From assembly GCA_024227565.1 (NCBI GenBank), contig JAAEUE010000218.1:1-62507 (forward strand): DNA of 62,507 bases, given 5' to 3'. The position numbers and the translations under genes were made by a program. This stretch comes from Alphaproteobacteria bacterium (GTDB taxonomy: Bacteria; Pseudomonadota; Alphaproteobacteria; Rhizobiales; CAJQND01). The notes below the pieces were generated by a model. That model was given only the letters and a program-made list of their open reading frames with translations, had not been told where the DNA came from and did not search any database. Positions 45,682 through 54,303 of this stretch are shown in pieces. Positions within the stretch are counted from its first letter, which is position 1. Every line of letters begins with the position of its first letter.

Positions 45682-47664
45682 GTGACCACAGGGGCTGAGG
45701 CCGCCAGGGCCGGAGATACCTTTCCGAAATTGCTTTTGCGCAATGCCACGAAGTTCGCCGGCAAGCCTGCCATGCGCGAGAAGGATCTCGGCATTTGGCA
45801 GACCTGGAACTGGGAAGATGTGCTGGACGAGGTGAGAGCCTTTTCCGTCGGATTGTCGGAACTGGGCATCGGACCAGGCGATAAAGTTGCGATTGTGGGT
45901 GATAACCGCCCCCGGCTCTATTGGACCATGGCGGCAACGCAAGCGTTGGGCGGCATTCCCATCCCGGTCTATCAAGATTCCGTCGCCGACGAGATGATCT
46001 TTGCCCTGAAGCATGCCGGCGTTAAGTGCGCCGTGGTGGAAAACCAGGAGCAGGTCGACAAGCTTCTGGAGATTCAGGAAAAATACAAAGCCATCACGGA
46101 CATCATCTACTGCGATCCGCGCGGCATGGCCAACTACGATGTCAAGGGCGTGCAGGCGTTCAACGAAGTCCAGGACACTGGCCGCGCCGTGATGAAGGCG
46201 AACGGCGACCGGGAAAGCCAATGGCTTGAGCAAATCGCAAAAGGTGGCCCGGAAGATACCGCCATCATCCTCTACACGTCCGGCACCACGGGCGCACCGA
46301 AGGGTGTGGTGCTCACCATGGGTTCAGTGGTTTGGGCCGCCAAAGTTGCCAACGAATTCGACAAGCTGGATGTGAACGAAAGCGTCATCGCCTACCTGCC
46401 CATGGCGTGGGTCGGTGACCACGTGTTCTCCTACGCCCAGTCTTATGAGTGTGGATATTGCGTCAACTGTCCTGAAAGCCCCGAAACCGTGGTTGAGGAC
46501 CGGCGCGAGATCGGCACGACCTATGCCTTTGCGCCGCCGCGGGTCTATGAGAACGTCATCACGCTCACCATGGTGCAGATGGAAGATGCCAGCAGCATCA
46601 AGAAAAAGATGTTCGACTACTTCCTCGGCGTGGCCCGCAAGGTGGGTGAGAAGATCCTAAACGGTGAGCCGGTTGCGTTCACAGATCGCATCAAATATGC
46701 GCTGGGCGAGTTCTTGGTCTACGGACCTTTGAAAAATCGCTACGGGCTCTCCGATGTGCGCGTCGCTTACACGGCCGGCGAGGCCATCGGGCCTGAAATC
46801 TTCCGGTTTTACCGGTCACTCGGCATCAACCTCAAGCAGCTCTACGGCCAAACCGAAGCTGCGGTTTATGTGACCAATCAGCCGGACGGCGAGATCTACG
46901 CCGACACCGTGGGCAAGACCCTGGAAAGCATCGAGATCAAGGTCGATGACAATGGCGAGGTACTCTACCGCTCGCCTGGCGTGTTCAAGGAATACTACAA
47001 GAACCCGAAGGCCACCAAGGAAACCAAGACCAAGGATGGCTGGGTACATTCAGGCGATGCCGGGTTCATTGACGAACGCGGTCACCTGAAAATCATCGAC
47101 CGTGCAAAAGACGTGGGCAAGCTGAAAGACGGCACCCTGTTCCCGCCGAAATACATCGAAAACAAGCTGAAGTTCTATCCGAACATCCAAGAAGTGGTGG
47201 CGTTCGGTCATGGCCGTGACTACGTCTCGTGCTTCATCAATATCGATCTCACTGCCGTGGGCAGCTGGGCGGAACGCAACAATGTGTCCTACGCCAGCTA
47301 TCAGGAACTGGCCGGTCATCCGGATGTCTACGCGATGATCGAAAAGCACGTGGAAGAGGTAAACCGCGAGCTCGCCGGTGAAGAGCGCGTTGCGGGTGCC
47401 CAGATCAAACGCTTCCTGATCCTGCACAAGGAACTGGATGCGGACGATGGCGAGATCACCCGCACGGCGAAGGTGCGCAGATCGTTTGTGGCAGAGCGCT
47501 ATGCGCCTCTGGTGAAAGCCCTCTACGACAAGAAGAAGACCAATCAGCACATCAAGACTGAAATGACCTTCGAAGATGGCCGCAAAGGCATGATCGAAGG
47601 CGATGTGCAGATCCGGGACATGCAGCCGGCCCCGCCCCAAGCCATGAAGGAGGCGGCCGAATGA
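45682..47664 (+). CDS. long-chain-type acyl-CoA synthetase (AMP-binding)
   Basis: A 660-residue ANL-superfamily ligase that adenylates a carboxylate, then forms the CoA thioester. Motifs are the P-loop ILYTSGTTGAPKGVVLTMG (about 193-211), LKQLYGQTEAA (A5), WVHSGDAGFIDERGHLKIIDRAKDVGKLKDG and a C-terminal lid with EITRTAKVRRSFV. It starts with GTG at 45682. The last 4 bases overlap the ABC ATPase start, so ligase and transporter are translationally coupled. The substrate is likely an aromatic or long-chain acid brought in by the transporter (inference). Confidence 0.93.
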   Translation: MTTGAEAARAGDTFPKLLLRNATKFAGKPAMREKDLGIWQTWNWEDVLDEVRAFSVGLSELGIGPGDKVAIVGDNRPRLYWTMAATQALGGIPIPVYQDSVADEMIFALKHAGVKCAVVENQEQVDKLLEIQEKYKAITDIIYCDPRGMANYDVKGVQAFNEVQDTGRAVMKANGDRESQWLEQIAKGGPEDTAIILYTSGTTGAPKGVVLTMGSVVWAAKVANEFDKLDVNESVIAYLPMAWVGDHVFSYAQSYECGYCVNCPESPETVVEDRREIGTTYAFAPPRVYENVITLTMVQMEDASSIKKKMFDYFLGVARKVGEKILNGEPVAFTDRIKYALGEFLVYGPLKNRYGLSDVRVAYTAGEAIGPEIFRFYRSLGINLKQLYGQTEAAVYVTNQPDGEIYADTVGKTLESIEIKVDDNGEVLYRSPGVFKEYYKNPKATKETKTKDGWVHSGDAGFIDERGHLKIIDRAKDVGKLKDGTLFPPKYIENKLKFYPNIQEVVAFGHGRDYVSCFINIDLTAVGSWAERNNVSYASYQELAGHPDVYAMIEKHVEEVNRELAGEERVAGAQIKRFLILHKELDADDGEITRTAKVRRSFVAERYAPLVKALYDKKKTNQHIKTEMTFEDGRKGMIEGDVQIRDMQPAPPQAMKEAAE

Positions 47665-48458
47665 GTGCTGCAGAAAATCTGGATCCCGCTCCTGAAGTGT
47701 TGCTCGACATCCAGAATGTCAGCCTGTCGTTTGGCGGGGTTAAGGCCATTCGCGACGTGAGCTTCAACATCAACAAGGGCGAGATCCGCGCGATCATCGG
47801 GCCTAATGGCGCCGGCAAGACGTCCATGTTGAACGTCATCAACGGCTTCTATCATCCGCAAGAAGGCACCATCACCTACAAAGGTACAGCGCGGCACGAC
47901 ATGCGCCCTCACGTGGCGGCGACGCAAGGTATCTCGCGCACCTTCCAGAACGTTGCCCTGTTCCGCGGCATGTCCACTCTCGACAACATCATCACCGGCC
48001 GGACCTTGAAAATGAACAAGGGCCTGTTCTGGCATCTCTTCCGGTTTGGTCCGGCAGAAAAAGAAGAGTTGGAACACCGCGAGTTCGTGGAACACATCAT
48101 CGACTTTCTCCAGATCCAGGCCATTCGCCGCACGCCCGTCGGGCGCTTGCCTTATGGCCTGCAGAAGCGGGTGGAGCTGGGTCGTGCACTGGCGGCTGAG
48201 CCCGAGTTGCTGCTTCTGGATGAACCTATGGCCGGCATGAACCTGGAAGAGAAAGAGGACATGTCTCGCTACGTGCTGGAAGTGAACGACCAATTCGGCA
48301 CCACAATCGCTCTTATTGAGCACGATATGGGGGTTGTGATGGACTTGTCCGACAGGGTGGTTGTGCTTGATCACGGCGAGAAGATTGCCGACGGCACACC
48401 GAACGAAGTCAAGTCCAACCAGGACGTCATCGATGCCTATCTCGGCGTCGCACATTAG
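47661..48458 (+). CDS. livG: Liv-type ABC transporter ATPase (LivG-like)
   Basis: A 265-residue nucleotide-binding subunit of a branched-chain amino acid/amide-type importer. The Walker A motif is IGPNGAGKTSMLN, the LSGGQ-equivalent is the variant LPYGLQKRVELGRALA, and Walker B is LLLLDEPMAGMN. The switch histidine is in ALIEHDMGVV. The C-terminal extension after about 240 is typical of LivG. The variant signature LPYG is common in this subfamily. Confidence 0.9.
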   Translation: MSAAENLDPAPEVLLDIQNVSLSFGGVKAIRDVSFNINKGEIRAIIGPNGAGKTSMLNVINGFYHPQEGTITYKGTARHDMRPHVAATQGISRTFQNVALFRGMSTLDNIITGRTLKMNKGLFWHLFRFGPAEKEELEHREFVEHIIDFLQIQAIRRTPVGRLPYGLQKRVELGRALAAEPELLLLDEPMAGMNLEEKEDMSRYVLEVNDQFGTTIALIEHDMGVVMDLSDRVVVLDHGEKIADGTPNEVKSNQDVIDAYLGVAH

Positions 48459-48472
48459 AGAGGACTGCCGGG

Positions 48473-49432
48473 ATGGGTGATCTGTTCTATAAGGTTTTCG
48501 TCAATCCATTTGTCGAAATGGTCCAAATTCCCGACCTGTTTGTGCAGGTTCTGTGGGAAGGGTTCGTGTCTGGCACGCTGTACTCGTTGATCGCACTCGG
48601 CTTTGCGCTCATCTTCAAGGCCTCCGGCGTGTTCAACTTTGCCCAGGGCATCATGGTGGTGTTCGGTGCTTTGTCGCTCGTGGGTCTCTATGCGCTGGGC
48701 ATTCCTGCCTTGTTGGCGCTGGTTCTGTGTCTGGGGATCATGTTCGCCCTCGCCGTGGGGGTCGAGCGCATCGTGCTGCGTCCCCTGGTCAACCAGCCGG
48801 ACATAATTCTGTTCATGGCGACCATCGGGCTTACGTATTTTCTCATCGGTTTTGGCGAGTTCGTCTTTGGCGGAGAACCAAAACTGATGCCCACCGAGGC
48901 CCTCGGTCTGCCGACCGGCGCGTATGAAATCGAAATGCTGGGTGGACGGGTGATCCTGCAACACCTTGATATCGCCGCCGCAGTGATTGCGGCCATCATG
49001 GTGGGAAGCCTTGCCATTTTCTTCAACAAGACCCGTATCGGCCGAGCCTTGCGCGCGGTGGCCGACGACCACCAGGCGGCCATGTCCGTCGGCATCACCT
49101 TGCAGCAGATCTGGGTGACGGTCTGGTTTGCGGCAGGCATCGTGGCATTGACCACCGGCATAATGTGGGGCGCCCGTTCCGATGTGTCCTTCGCGCTGCA
49201 GATCGTGGCTCTGAAAGCCCTGCCGGTGCTGATTCTCGGCGGCTTCACCTCCATTCCCGGCGCCATTGTCGGCGGCCTGATCATTGGTGTCTCTGAGAAA
49301 CTGGCAGAGTTCTACTGGGGGCCTTTGGTCGGCGGATCGATCGAAAGCTGGGTTCCGTTCTTCATCGCCCTGATCTTCTTGTGGTTCCGGCCACAGGGTC
49401 TGTTTGGCGAAAAAATCATCGATCGCGTATAG
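48473..49432 (+). CDS. livH: Liv-type ABC permease (LivH-like)
   Basis: A 319-residue inner-membrane permease with about eight to nine helices. LYSLIALGFALIFKASGVFNFAQGIMVVFGA near the start and the cytoplasmic coupling segment TRIGRALRAVADDHQAAMSVGI are family hallmarks, followed by LGGFTSIPGAIVGGLIIGVSE. It pairs with LivM to form the channel. Confidence 0.92.
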   Translation: MGDLFYKVFVNPFVEMVQIPDLFVQVLWEGFVSGTLYSLIALGFALIFKASGVFNFAQGIMVVFGALSLVGLYALGIPALLALVLCLGIMFALAVGVERIVLRPLVNQPDIILFMATIGLTYFLIGFGEFVFGGEPKLMPTEALGLPTGAYEIEMLGGRVILQHLDIAAAVIAAIMVGSLAIFFNKTRIGRALRAVADDHQAAMSVGITLQQIWVTVWFAAGIVALTTGIMWGARSDVSFALQIVALKALPVLILGGFTSIPGAIVGGLIIGVSEKLAEFYWGPLVGGSIESWVPFFIALIFLWFRPQGLFGEKIIDRV

Positions 49433-49444
49433 GAGGGCGGAAAC

Positions 49445-50512
49445 ATGCTTTACCGTGAAACCGGCCAATTCAAGACCAACTATCGCGACGATCAGGCGGT
49501 CTTCCCGATCCTCCAGGACAAGATCGGCATCATATTGCTGCTCGCCTTCCTGTTTCTCGTCGTGCCGTTCACCTTCAACGATTTCTGGCTTGGCGGGATC
49601 ATGATCCCGACGCTGATCTTTGCCTGCGCAGCGGTCGGATTGAATCTGCTCACCGGATATGCTGGCCAGCTTTCGCTGGGCACCGGCGGCTTCATGGGCG
49701 TCGGCGCCTATGGATGTTACAAGTTGGCGACAATCTTCCCGGATGTGAACATCCTGATCCACATCCTGCTCAGCGGTTTCATCGCGGCTGGCGTGGGCAT
49801 TATCTTCGGTATTCCATCCCTGCGCATCAAGGGCTTCTATCTGGCGGTGGCCACGCTGGCCTCGCAGTTCTTCCTGGAATGGGCCTTTGGCCGTGTCGCA
49901 TGGCTCTACAACTACAACGCATCAGGCGCCATCGAAGTGCCTACCCGAACCCTCTTCAGCCTGCCGATCACCGGTCCAACGGCAACCTCAGTCACACGAT
50001 ATCTGATTGTGCTGACCATCGTTGTCGTGCTCACTTGGGTAGCCTCGAACATTGTCCGTGGCCGTTTCGGCCGGGCCTGGATGGCTATCCGGGACATGGA
50101 TATCGCAGCGGAGTTGATCGGCATCCGCCTGCTGCCCACCAAACTGACCGCTTTTGCGATCTCGTCCTATTATTGCGGCGTTGCTGGCGCCATGATGGTG
50201 TTCCTGTGGCTTGGTGCTGCTGAGGTGGAGAGCTTTGACATCAACCATTCGTTCCTGATCTTGTTCATGGTCATCATTGGCGGCCTCGGCAGTCTGGTTG
50301 GTTGCTTCCTGGGTGCAATCTTCATCTGGAATCTTCCGATCTTCCTGCGCAGCGTCTTCGGAGACGTCATGCATGCATCCACCGTTGAGCATGTCACCTT
50401 CATGCTGGTGGGCGCAATGATCATCATGTTCCTGATCGTGGAGCCGGCGGGACTTGCGAGATTATGGCAGATCGCCAAACAAAAGCTTCGGGTTTGGCCT
50501 TTCCCTTATTAG
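49445..50512 (+). CDS. livM: Liv-type ABC permease (LivM-like)
   Basis: A 355-residue permease with about nine to ten helices. NLLTGYAGQLSLGTGGFMGVGAYG, GLFGIPSLRIKGFYLAVATLA (as IIFGIPSLRIKGFYLAVATL) and RAWMAIRDMDIAAELIGI are the family landmarks. A cytoplasmic N-terminus of about 25 residues precedes the first helix. It starts 12 bp after the previous permease. Confidence 0.92.
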   Translation: MLYRETGQFKTNYRDDQAVFPILQDKIGIILLLAFLFLVVPFTFNDFWLGGIMIPTLIFACAAVGLNLLTGYAGQLSLGTGGFMGVGAYGCYKLATIFPDVNILIHILLSGFIAAGVGIIFGIPSLRIKGFYLAVATLASQFFLEWAFGRVAWLYNYNASGAIEVPTRTLFSLPITGPTATSVTRYLIVLTIVVVLTWVASNIVRGRFGRAWMAIRDMDIAAELIGIRLLPTKLTAFAISSYYCGVAGAMMVFLWLGAAEVESFDINHSFLILFMVIIGGLGSLVGCFLGAIFIWNLPIFLRSVFGDVMHASTVEHVTFMLVGAMIIMFLIVEPAGLARLWQIAKQKLRVWPFPY

Positions 50513-50679
50513 GTTTGCAGGCGTTAGGTTTAGTCAAAAGAGGAGTTTCGCTATTTCATCCGGGAGTGTTAGGGTCAGGTCAGATCTCCGATGCGGGATC
50601 CTGAAACTTAGAAATTGAAATGGCGTTAGACCGTCCTGCCGCCCTGGCGGGACACCAAACGAGTGGAGGAGAATACCAC

Positions 50680-51981
50680 ATGAATTTCAAGAAACTTGCG
50701 ATGGGCGCAGGCGCTGCTGCGATGCTGGCAACAGGAATTGCCGCCAGCTCCGCGGCAATGGCTGACATCTACATCCCACTGCTGACATACCGGACCGGCC
50801 CGTTTGCGGGTTCCGGCTCGGTGATTGCGAACGGCATGCATGATTATCTCACCATGCTCAACGAACGTGACGGCGGTATTGGCGGTGTCAAGCTGAAGGT
50901 GGAAGAATGCGAAACCGGCTACAACGCCCAAAAAGGTGTTGAGTGCTATGAAGGCACGAAAGGCAAGGGCGCTGTTGTCTACAATCCGTATTCAACTGGC
51001 ATCACCCTGCAGCTGATCCCAAAAGCCCCAATTGACAAGATTCCGATCCTGTCCATGGGTTATGGCCTGTCCGCAACGGCTGTTGGCGAGAAGTTCCCCT
51101 GGACCTTCAACGTGCCGGCAACCTACTGGAGCCAGATGTCCGCCATCATCAAATACATCGATACAAATGGTGGTATCAAAGGCAAGAAGATCGGCTTCAC
51201 CTATCTTGACGTTGGCTACGGCCGTGAGCCGATCCCGCTTTTGGAAGAGCTCTCCAAGGAAATGGGCTTCTCCGTGGTCAAGATCCCGGTTGGCGTGAAG
51301 GAAATGCAGAACCAGTCGTCCCATTGGCTGCAGGTTCGCAAAGAGCGCCCCGACTGGATGATCATGTGGGGCTGGGGTGCCATGAACCCGACGGCCATCA
51401 AGGAAGCGGCCAAGACCCGTTTCCCGATGGATAAGTTCATCGGCGTTTGGTGGTCCGGCGGCAACGTTGATGTGGTTCCTGCCGGTGCAGGCGCGAAGGG
51501 CTACAAATCGGCCAATTTCCACGGCACGGGCACGGACTATCCGGCCATTCAGGACATTCTGAAGCTCGTGGTCAAGAAGGGCAAGAGCCAGGCGGATGAA
51601 GCGTCCGTCGGCAACAACTTCTACAACCGCGGCATGAGCAATGCGGTTGTGGTTGCAGAAGCCATTCGCACCGCACAACAGGTCACCGGCAAGAAGGACA
51701 TTACCGGTGAAGACATGCGCAAAGGTCTGGAAGCCCTGAACATCACGGCTGAACGTCTGAAGGAAATCGGTCTTGAAGGCTTCATGAACCCCATGAAGGT
51801 GACCTGTAAGGACCATGCCGGTGCCCACGCCATCTACATTCAACAGTGGGACGGCAAGGCTTGGAACAAGGTCTCTGACTGGATCACACCGATGCGTGAC
51901 AAGGTCCGTCCGAAGCTGATTGCAGCCGCCGACAAGTATGTCTCCGACAAGCCTGATTGGCAGACGCAAGCGTGCAAGTAA
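50680..51981 (+). CDS. Liv-type ABC substrate-binding protein
   Basis: A 433-residue periplasmic binding protein. The signal peptide (about 4-26, ending AMA) is followed by IYIPLLTYRTGPFAGSGS, YEGTKGKGAVVYNPYSTG, KKIGFTYLDVGYGREPI and a C-terminal Cys (QTQACK). It is related to ABC binding proteins associated with aromatic or short-chain acid uptake. GGAGGAG lies 8 bases before the ATG at 50680, deciding against an earlier ATG at 50620. A perfect hairpin lies downstream, before the second ATPase gene. Confidence 0.92.
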   Translation: MNFKKLAMGAGAAAMLATGIAASSAAMADIYIPLLTYRTGPFAGSGSVIANGMHDYLTMLNERDGGIGGVKLKVEECETGYNAQKGVECYEGTKGKGAVVYNPYSTGITLQLIPKAPIDKIPILSMGYGLSATAVGEKFPWTFNVPATYWSQMSAIIKYIDTNGGIKGKKIGFTYLDVGYGREPIPLLEELSKEMGFSVVKIPVGVKEMQNQSSHWLQVRKERPDWMIMWGWGAMNPTAIKEAAKTRFPMDKFIGVWWSGGNVDVVPAGAGAKGYKSANFHGTGTDYPAIQDILKLVVKKGKSQADEASVGNNFYNRGMSNAVVVAEAIRTAQQVTGKKDITGEDMRKGLEALNITAERLKEIGLEGFMNPMKVTCKDHAGAHAIYIQQWDGKAWNKVSDWITPMRDKVRPKLIAAADKYVSDKPDWQTQACK

Positions 51982-52007
51982 GGCTGATCTGAACGCCTGA
52001 ACAAGAA

Positions 52008-52036
52008 GGGCCTGCCCCAGAAAAAGGGGCAGGCCC
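52008..52036 (+). terminator. strong intercistronic hairpin after the binding-protein gene
   Basis: A perfect 11-bp stem, GGGCCTGCCCC / GGGGCAGGCCC, with a 7-base AGAAAAA loop is followed only by GATTTACG. It lies 26 bp after the binding-protein stop codon and 40 bp before livF. It probably stabilises the upstream mRNA and partly terminates, so that the binding protein exceeds LivF, a common arrangement in such operons. Confidence 0.75.
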
Positions 52037-52076
52037 GATTTACGACAAACGAAATTCCGTAGCGGAGGCATCTCTC

Positions 52077-52910
52077 GTGAGCGCTCAAGCAGAAACCGTT
52101 GCAGCCGAAGATCCGGTTCTCTCCATCAGCAATATCGAGGTCATTTACGACCATGTGATCCTGGTGTTGAAGGGCGTGTCGCTGGAAGTTCCGCAAGGCG
52201 GCATCACGGCACTTCTCGGAGCCAATGGCGCCGGCAAGTCGACCACACTGAAGGCAGTCTCCAATCTCCTTCGCTCCGAACGTGGCGATGTCACCAAAGG
52301 CCAGATCATGTTCAAGGGCGAGCGCATCGACAAGCTTTCGCCGAACGAGCTGGTCAAACGCGGCTGCATCCAGGTGATGGAGGGGCGCCACTGCTTCGAG
52401 CATTTGACCGTTGAAGAAAATCTCCTGACCGGCGCTTTCACCCGCAAAGACGGCCGAGCGGCAATCGCCGACGATCTGGAGATGGTCTACAATTATTTCC
52501 CGCGTCTGCGCGAACGCAGCACAAGCCTTGCCGGCTATATCTCCGGCGGCGAACAGCAGATGTGCGCCATTGGCCGTGCGCTCATGTCCCGCCCAACCAC
52601 AATGTTGCTGGACGAGCCGTCCATGGGTCTTGCCCCGCAGCTGGTGGAAGAGATCTTCGAGATCATCAAGAAGCTCAACGAGCAAGAGGGCGTTAGCATG
52701 TTGCTGGCCGAGCAGAACACCAACATCGCGCTCAAATACGCCAAGTATGGCTATATTCTGGAAAACGGACGCGTGGTGATGGACGGCGATGCTGCCGAGC
52801 TTCGCGAGAACGAAGATGTGAAAGAATTCTATCTCGGCATTGCCGGCGATGACCAGAAATCGTTCCGCAACGTGAAAGCCTATAAACGCCGCAAACGCTG
52901 GTTGGCGTGA
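52077..52910 (+). CDS. livF: Liv-type ABC transporter ATPase (LivF-like)
   Basis: A 277-residue ATPase. The Walker A motif is LGANGAGKSTTLK, the signature is ISGGEQQMCAIGRALM and Walker B is MLLDEPSMGLAP. The switch region is SMLLAEQNTN. Its GTG start at 52077 follows a GCGGAGGCATCTC purine-rich stretch. The C-terminal tail is slightly longer than the shortest LivF proteins. Confidence 0.9.
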   Translation: MSAQAETVAAEDPVLSISNIEVIYDHVILVLKGVSLEVPQGGITALLGANGAGKSTTLKAVSNLLRSERGDVTKGQIMFKGERIDKLSPNELVKRGCIQVMEGRHCFEHLTVEENLLTGAFTRKDGRAAIADDLEMVYNYFPRLRERSTSLAGYISGGEQQMCAIGRALMSRPTTMLLDEPSMGLAPQLVEEIFEIIKKLNEQEGVSMLLAEQNTNIALKYAKYGYILENGRVVMDGDAAELRENEDVKEFYLGIAGDDQKSFRNVKAYKRRKRWLA

Positions 52911-52918
52911 GGCCGCAC

Positions 52919-54157
52919 ATGTCTGAGCATTATGACGATCTTGAAACCCGCTCTGCCGATGAACGCGAAGCGGGTATTTTCGGCCGTCTGCCTGGCTTCA
53001 TCGAAACAGCCAAACAAAAGGCCCCGGGCTGGGCGAACCGCTTGGACGGTGTGGATGCCAGCGCAGTTACATCCCGTGAGGCTCTGGCCTCGCTCCCGGT
53101 GCTGCGCAAAAGCGAGCTAAAGGATGCCCAGGCGGAAGAACCTCCCTTTGGCGGCTTCATTGCTGCAGACCCCGATAAGCTTGGCCGTATATTCATGTCG
53201 CCGGGCCCGATCTTCGAACCCCAAGGCACCGAGCCTGATCCTTGGCGCGGCGCGCGCACCTTCTATGCCGCCGGTTTCCGACCGGGCGATGTGGTCCACA
53301 ATTCCTTCGCTTATCACCTGACCCCCGGCGGCTTCATCTTGGATTCCGGCGCGCAGGCTCTGGGATGTTCGGTCTTTCCAGCCGGCATCGGCAATACGGA
53401 AATGCAGGCAGAGGCGATTGAATTGCTCAAACCCGTCGGCTTTACCGGAACCCCGGACTATCTGAAGGTGCTGTTGGACAAAGCTGAAGAGATCGGCAAG
53501 GACGTCTCATCCATCAAGCGGGCCCTGGTGGGCGGCGGGGCGCTCTTTCCTGCTCTGCGCCAGGAATATGCCGAACGGGGCGTGGCCACGGTGCAGTGCT
53601 ACGCGACGGCAGATGTGGGCGTGATCTCTTACGAGTCATCAGCTCTCGAAGGCATGATCATCGACGAAGGCTGCATCGTGGAAATCGTCAAGCCGGGCAC
53701 CTGCGAGCCGGTTGCCGACGGCGATGTGGGCGAGGTCGTGGTGACCACATTCAATCCTGTGTATCCGATGATCCGGTTTGGCACTGGAGATCTTTCCGCC
53801 GTGCTTCCCGGCGTAAGCCCATGTGGGCGCACCAACATGCGCATAAAGGGCTGGATGGGCCGGGCTGACCAGACCACCAAGATCAAAGGCATGTTCGTGC
53901 ATCCCAGCCAGGTTGCCGAGATCGGCAAGCGCCATGCAGACATTGGCCGTCTGCGTCTGGTTGTGAGCCGCGATGGGGCCCAGGATGGGATGGTTCTGCA
54001 GGTTGAAAGCGCAGATGCGTCAGACGGTCTGGCGGATGCTCTTAAGGCGACCTTGAAAGACGTGACCAAGTTGAACGGGTCGGTTGAATTCGCCGCAGAA
54101 GGGGCCTTGCCGAACGACGGCATGGTGATCGACGACCAGCGCGACTACAGCAAGTAG
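52919..54157 (+). CDS. phenylacetate-CoA ligase (PaaK)-like protein
   Basis: A 412-residue ANL-family enzyme of the PaaK group. Landmarks are GDVVHNSFAYHLTPGGFILDSGAQALGCSVFP, FTGTPDYLKVLLDKA, YPMIRFGTGDLSAVLPG and RIKGWMGRADQTTKIKGMFVHPSQV. The usual serine/threonine-rich P-loop (SSGTTG) is missing; the equivalent region reads IFMSPGPIFEPQG, so phosphate binding may differ. The ATG at 52919 is preferred over a GTG at 52907. It closes the importer operon, probably as the second CoA ligase for the imported acid. It is shorter than canonical PaaK (about 430). Confidence 0.85.
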   Translation: MSEHYDDLETRSADEREAGIFGRLPGFIETAKQKAPGWANRLDGVDASAVTSREALASLPVLRKSELKDAQAEEPPFGGFIAADPDKLGRIFMSPGPIFEPQGTEPDPWRGARTFYAAGFRPGDVVHNSFAYHLTPGGFILDSGAQALGCSVFPAGIGNTEMQAEAIELLKPVGFTGTPDYLKVLLDKAEEIGKDVSSIKRALVGGGALFPALRQEYAERGVATVQCYATADVGVISYESSALEGMIIDEGCIVEIVKPGTCEPVADGDVGEVVVTTFNPVYPMIRFGTGDLSAVLPGVSPCGRTNMRIKGWMGRADQTTKIKGMFVHPSQVAEIGKRHADIGRLRLVVSRDGAQDGMVLQVESADASDGLADALKATLKDVTKLNGSVEFAAEGALPNDGMVIDDQRDYSK

Positions 54158-54188
54158 GTCTGGGCTCCAAGCGGCAGCTCCACACAGC

Positions 54189-54283
54189 CGTCTTTGCCGC
54201 GAAAGCGGGAATCCAGGGCGATTGGCTCTGGTTCACACGGCCTTGAGTCCCGGACATTTGCTGCGCAAAGTCCAGGATGACGA
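54189..54283 (+). repeat. dispersed doubly palindromic repeat, copy 3
   Basis: An element of about 95 bp with GCCGCGAAAGCGGGAATCCA on the left and TGAGTCCCGGACATTTGCTG with CAGGATGACG on the right. It sits between convergent genes (the PaaK-like ligase and the first RTX gene). More diverged than copies 2 and 4. Confidence 0.75.
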
Positions 54284-54303
54284 AGGGATTACTGAGACCT
54301 GGC

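Noticed and set aside
48455..49762. long minus-strand open frame (435 aa) opposite livH/livM
   Set aside because: Its product is His/Gln/Asp-rich low-complexity sequence; the plus-strand permeases are clear.
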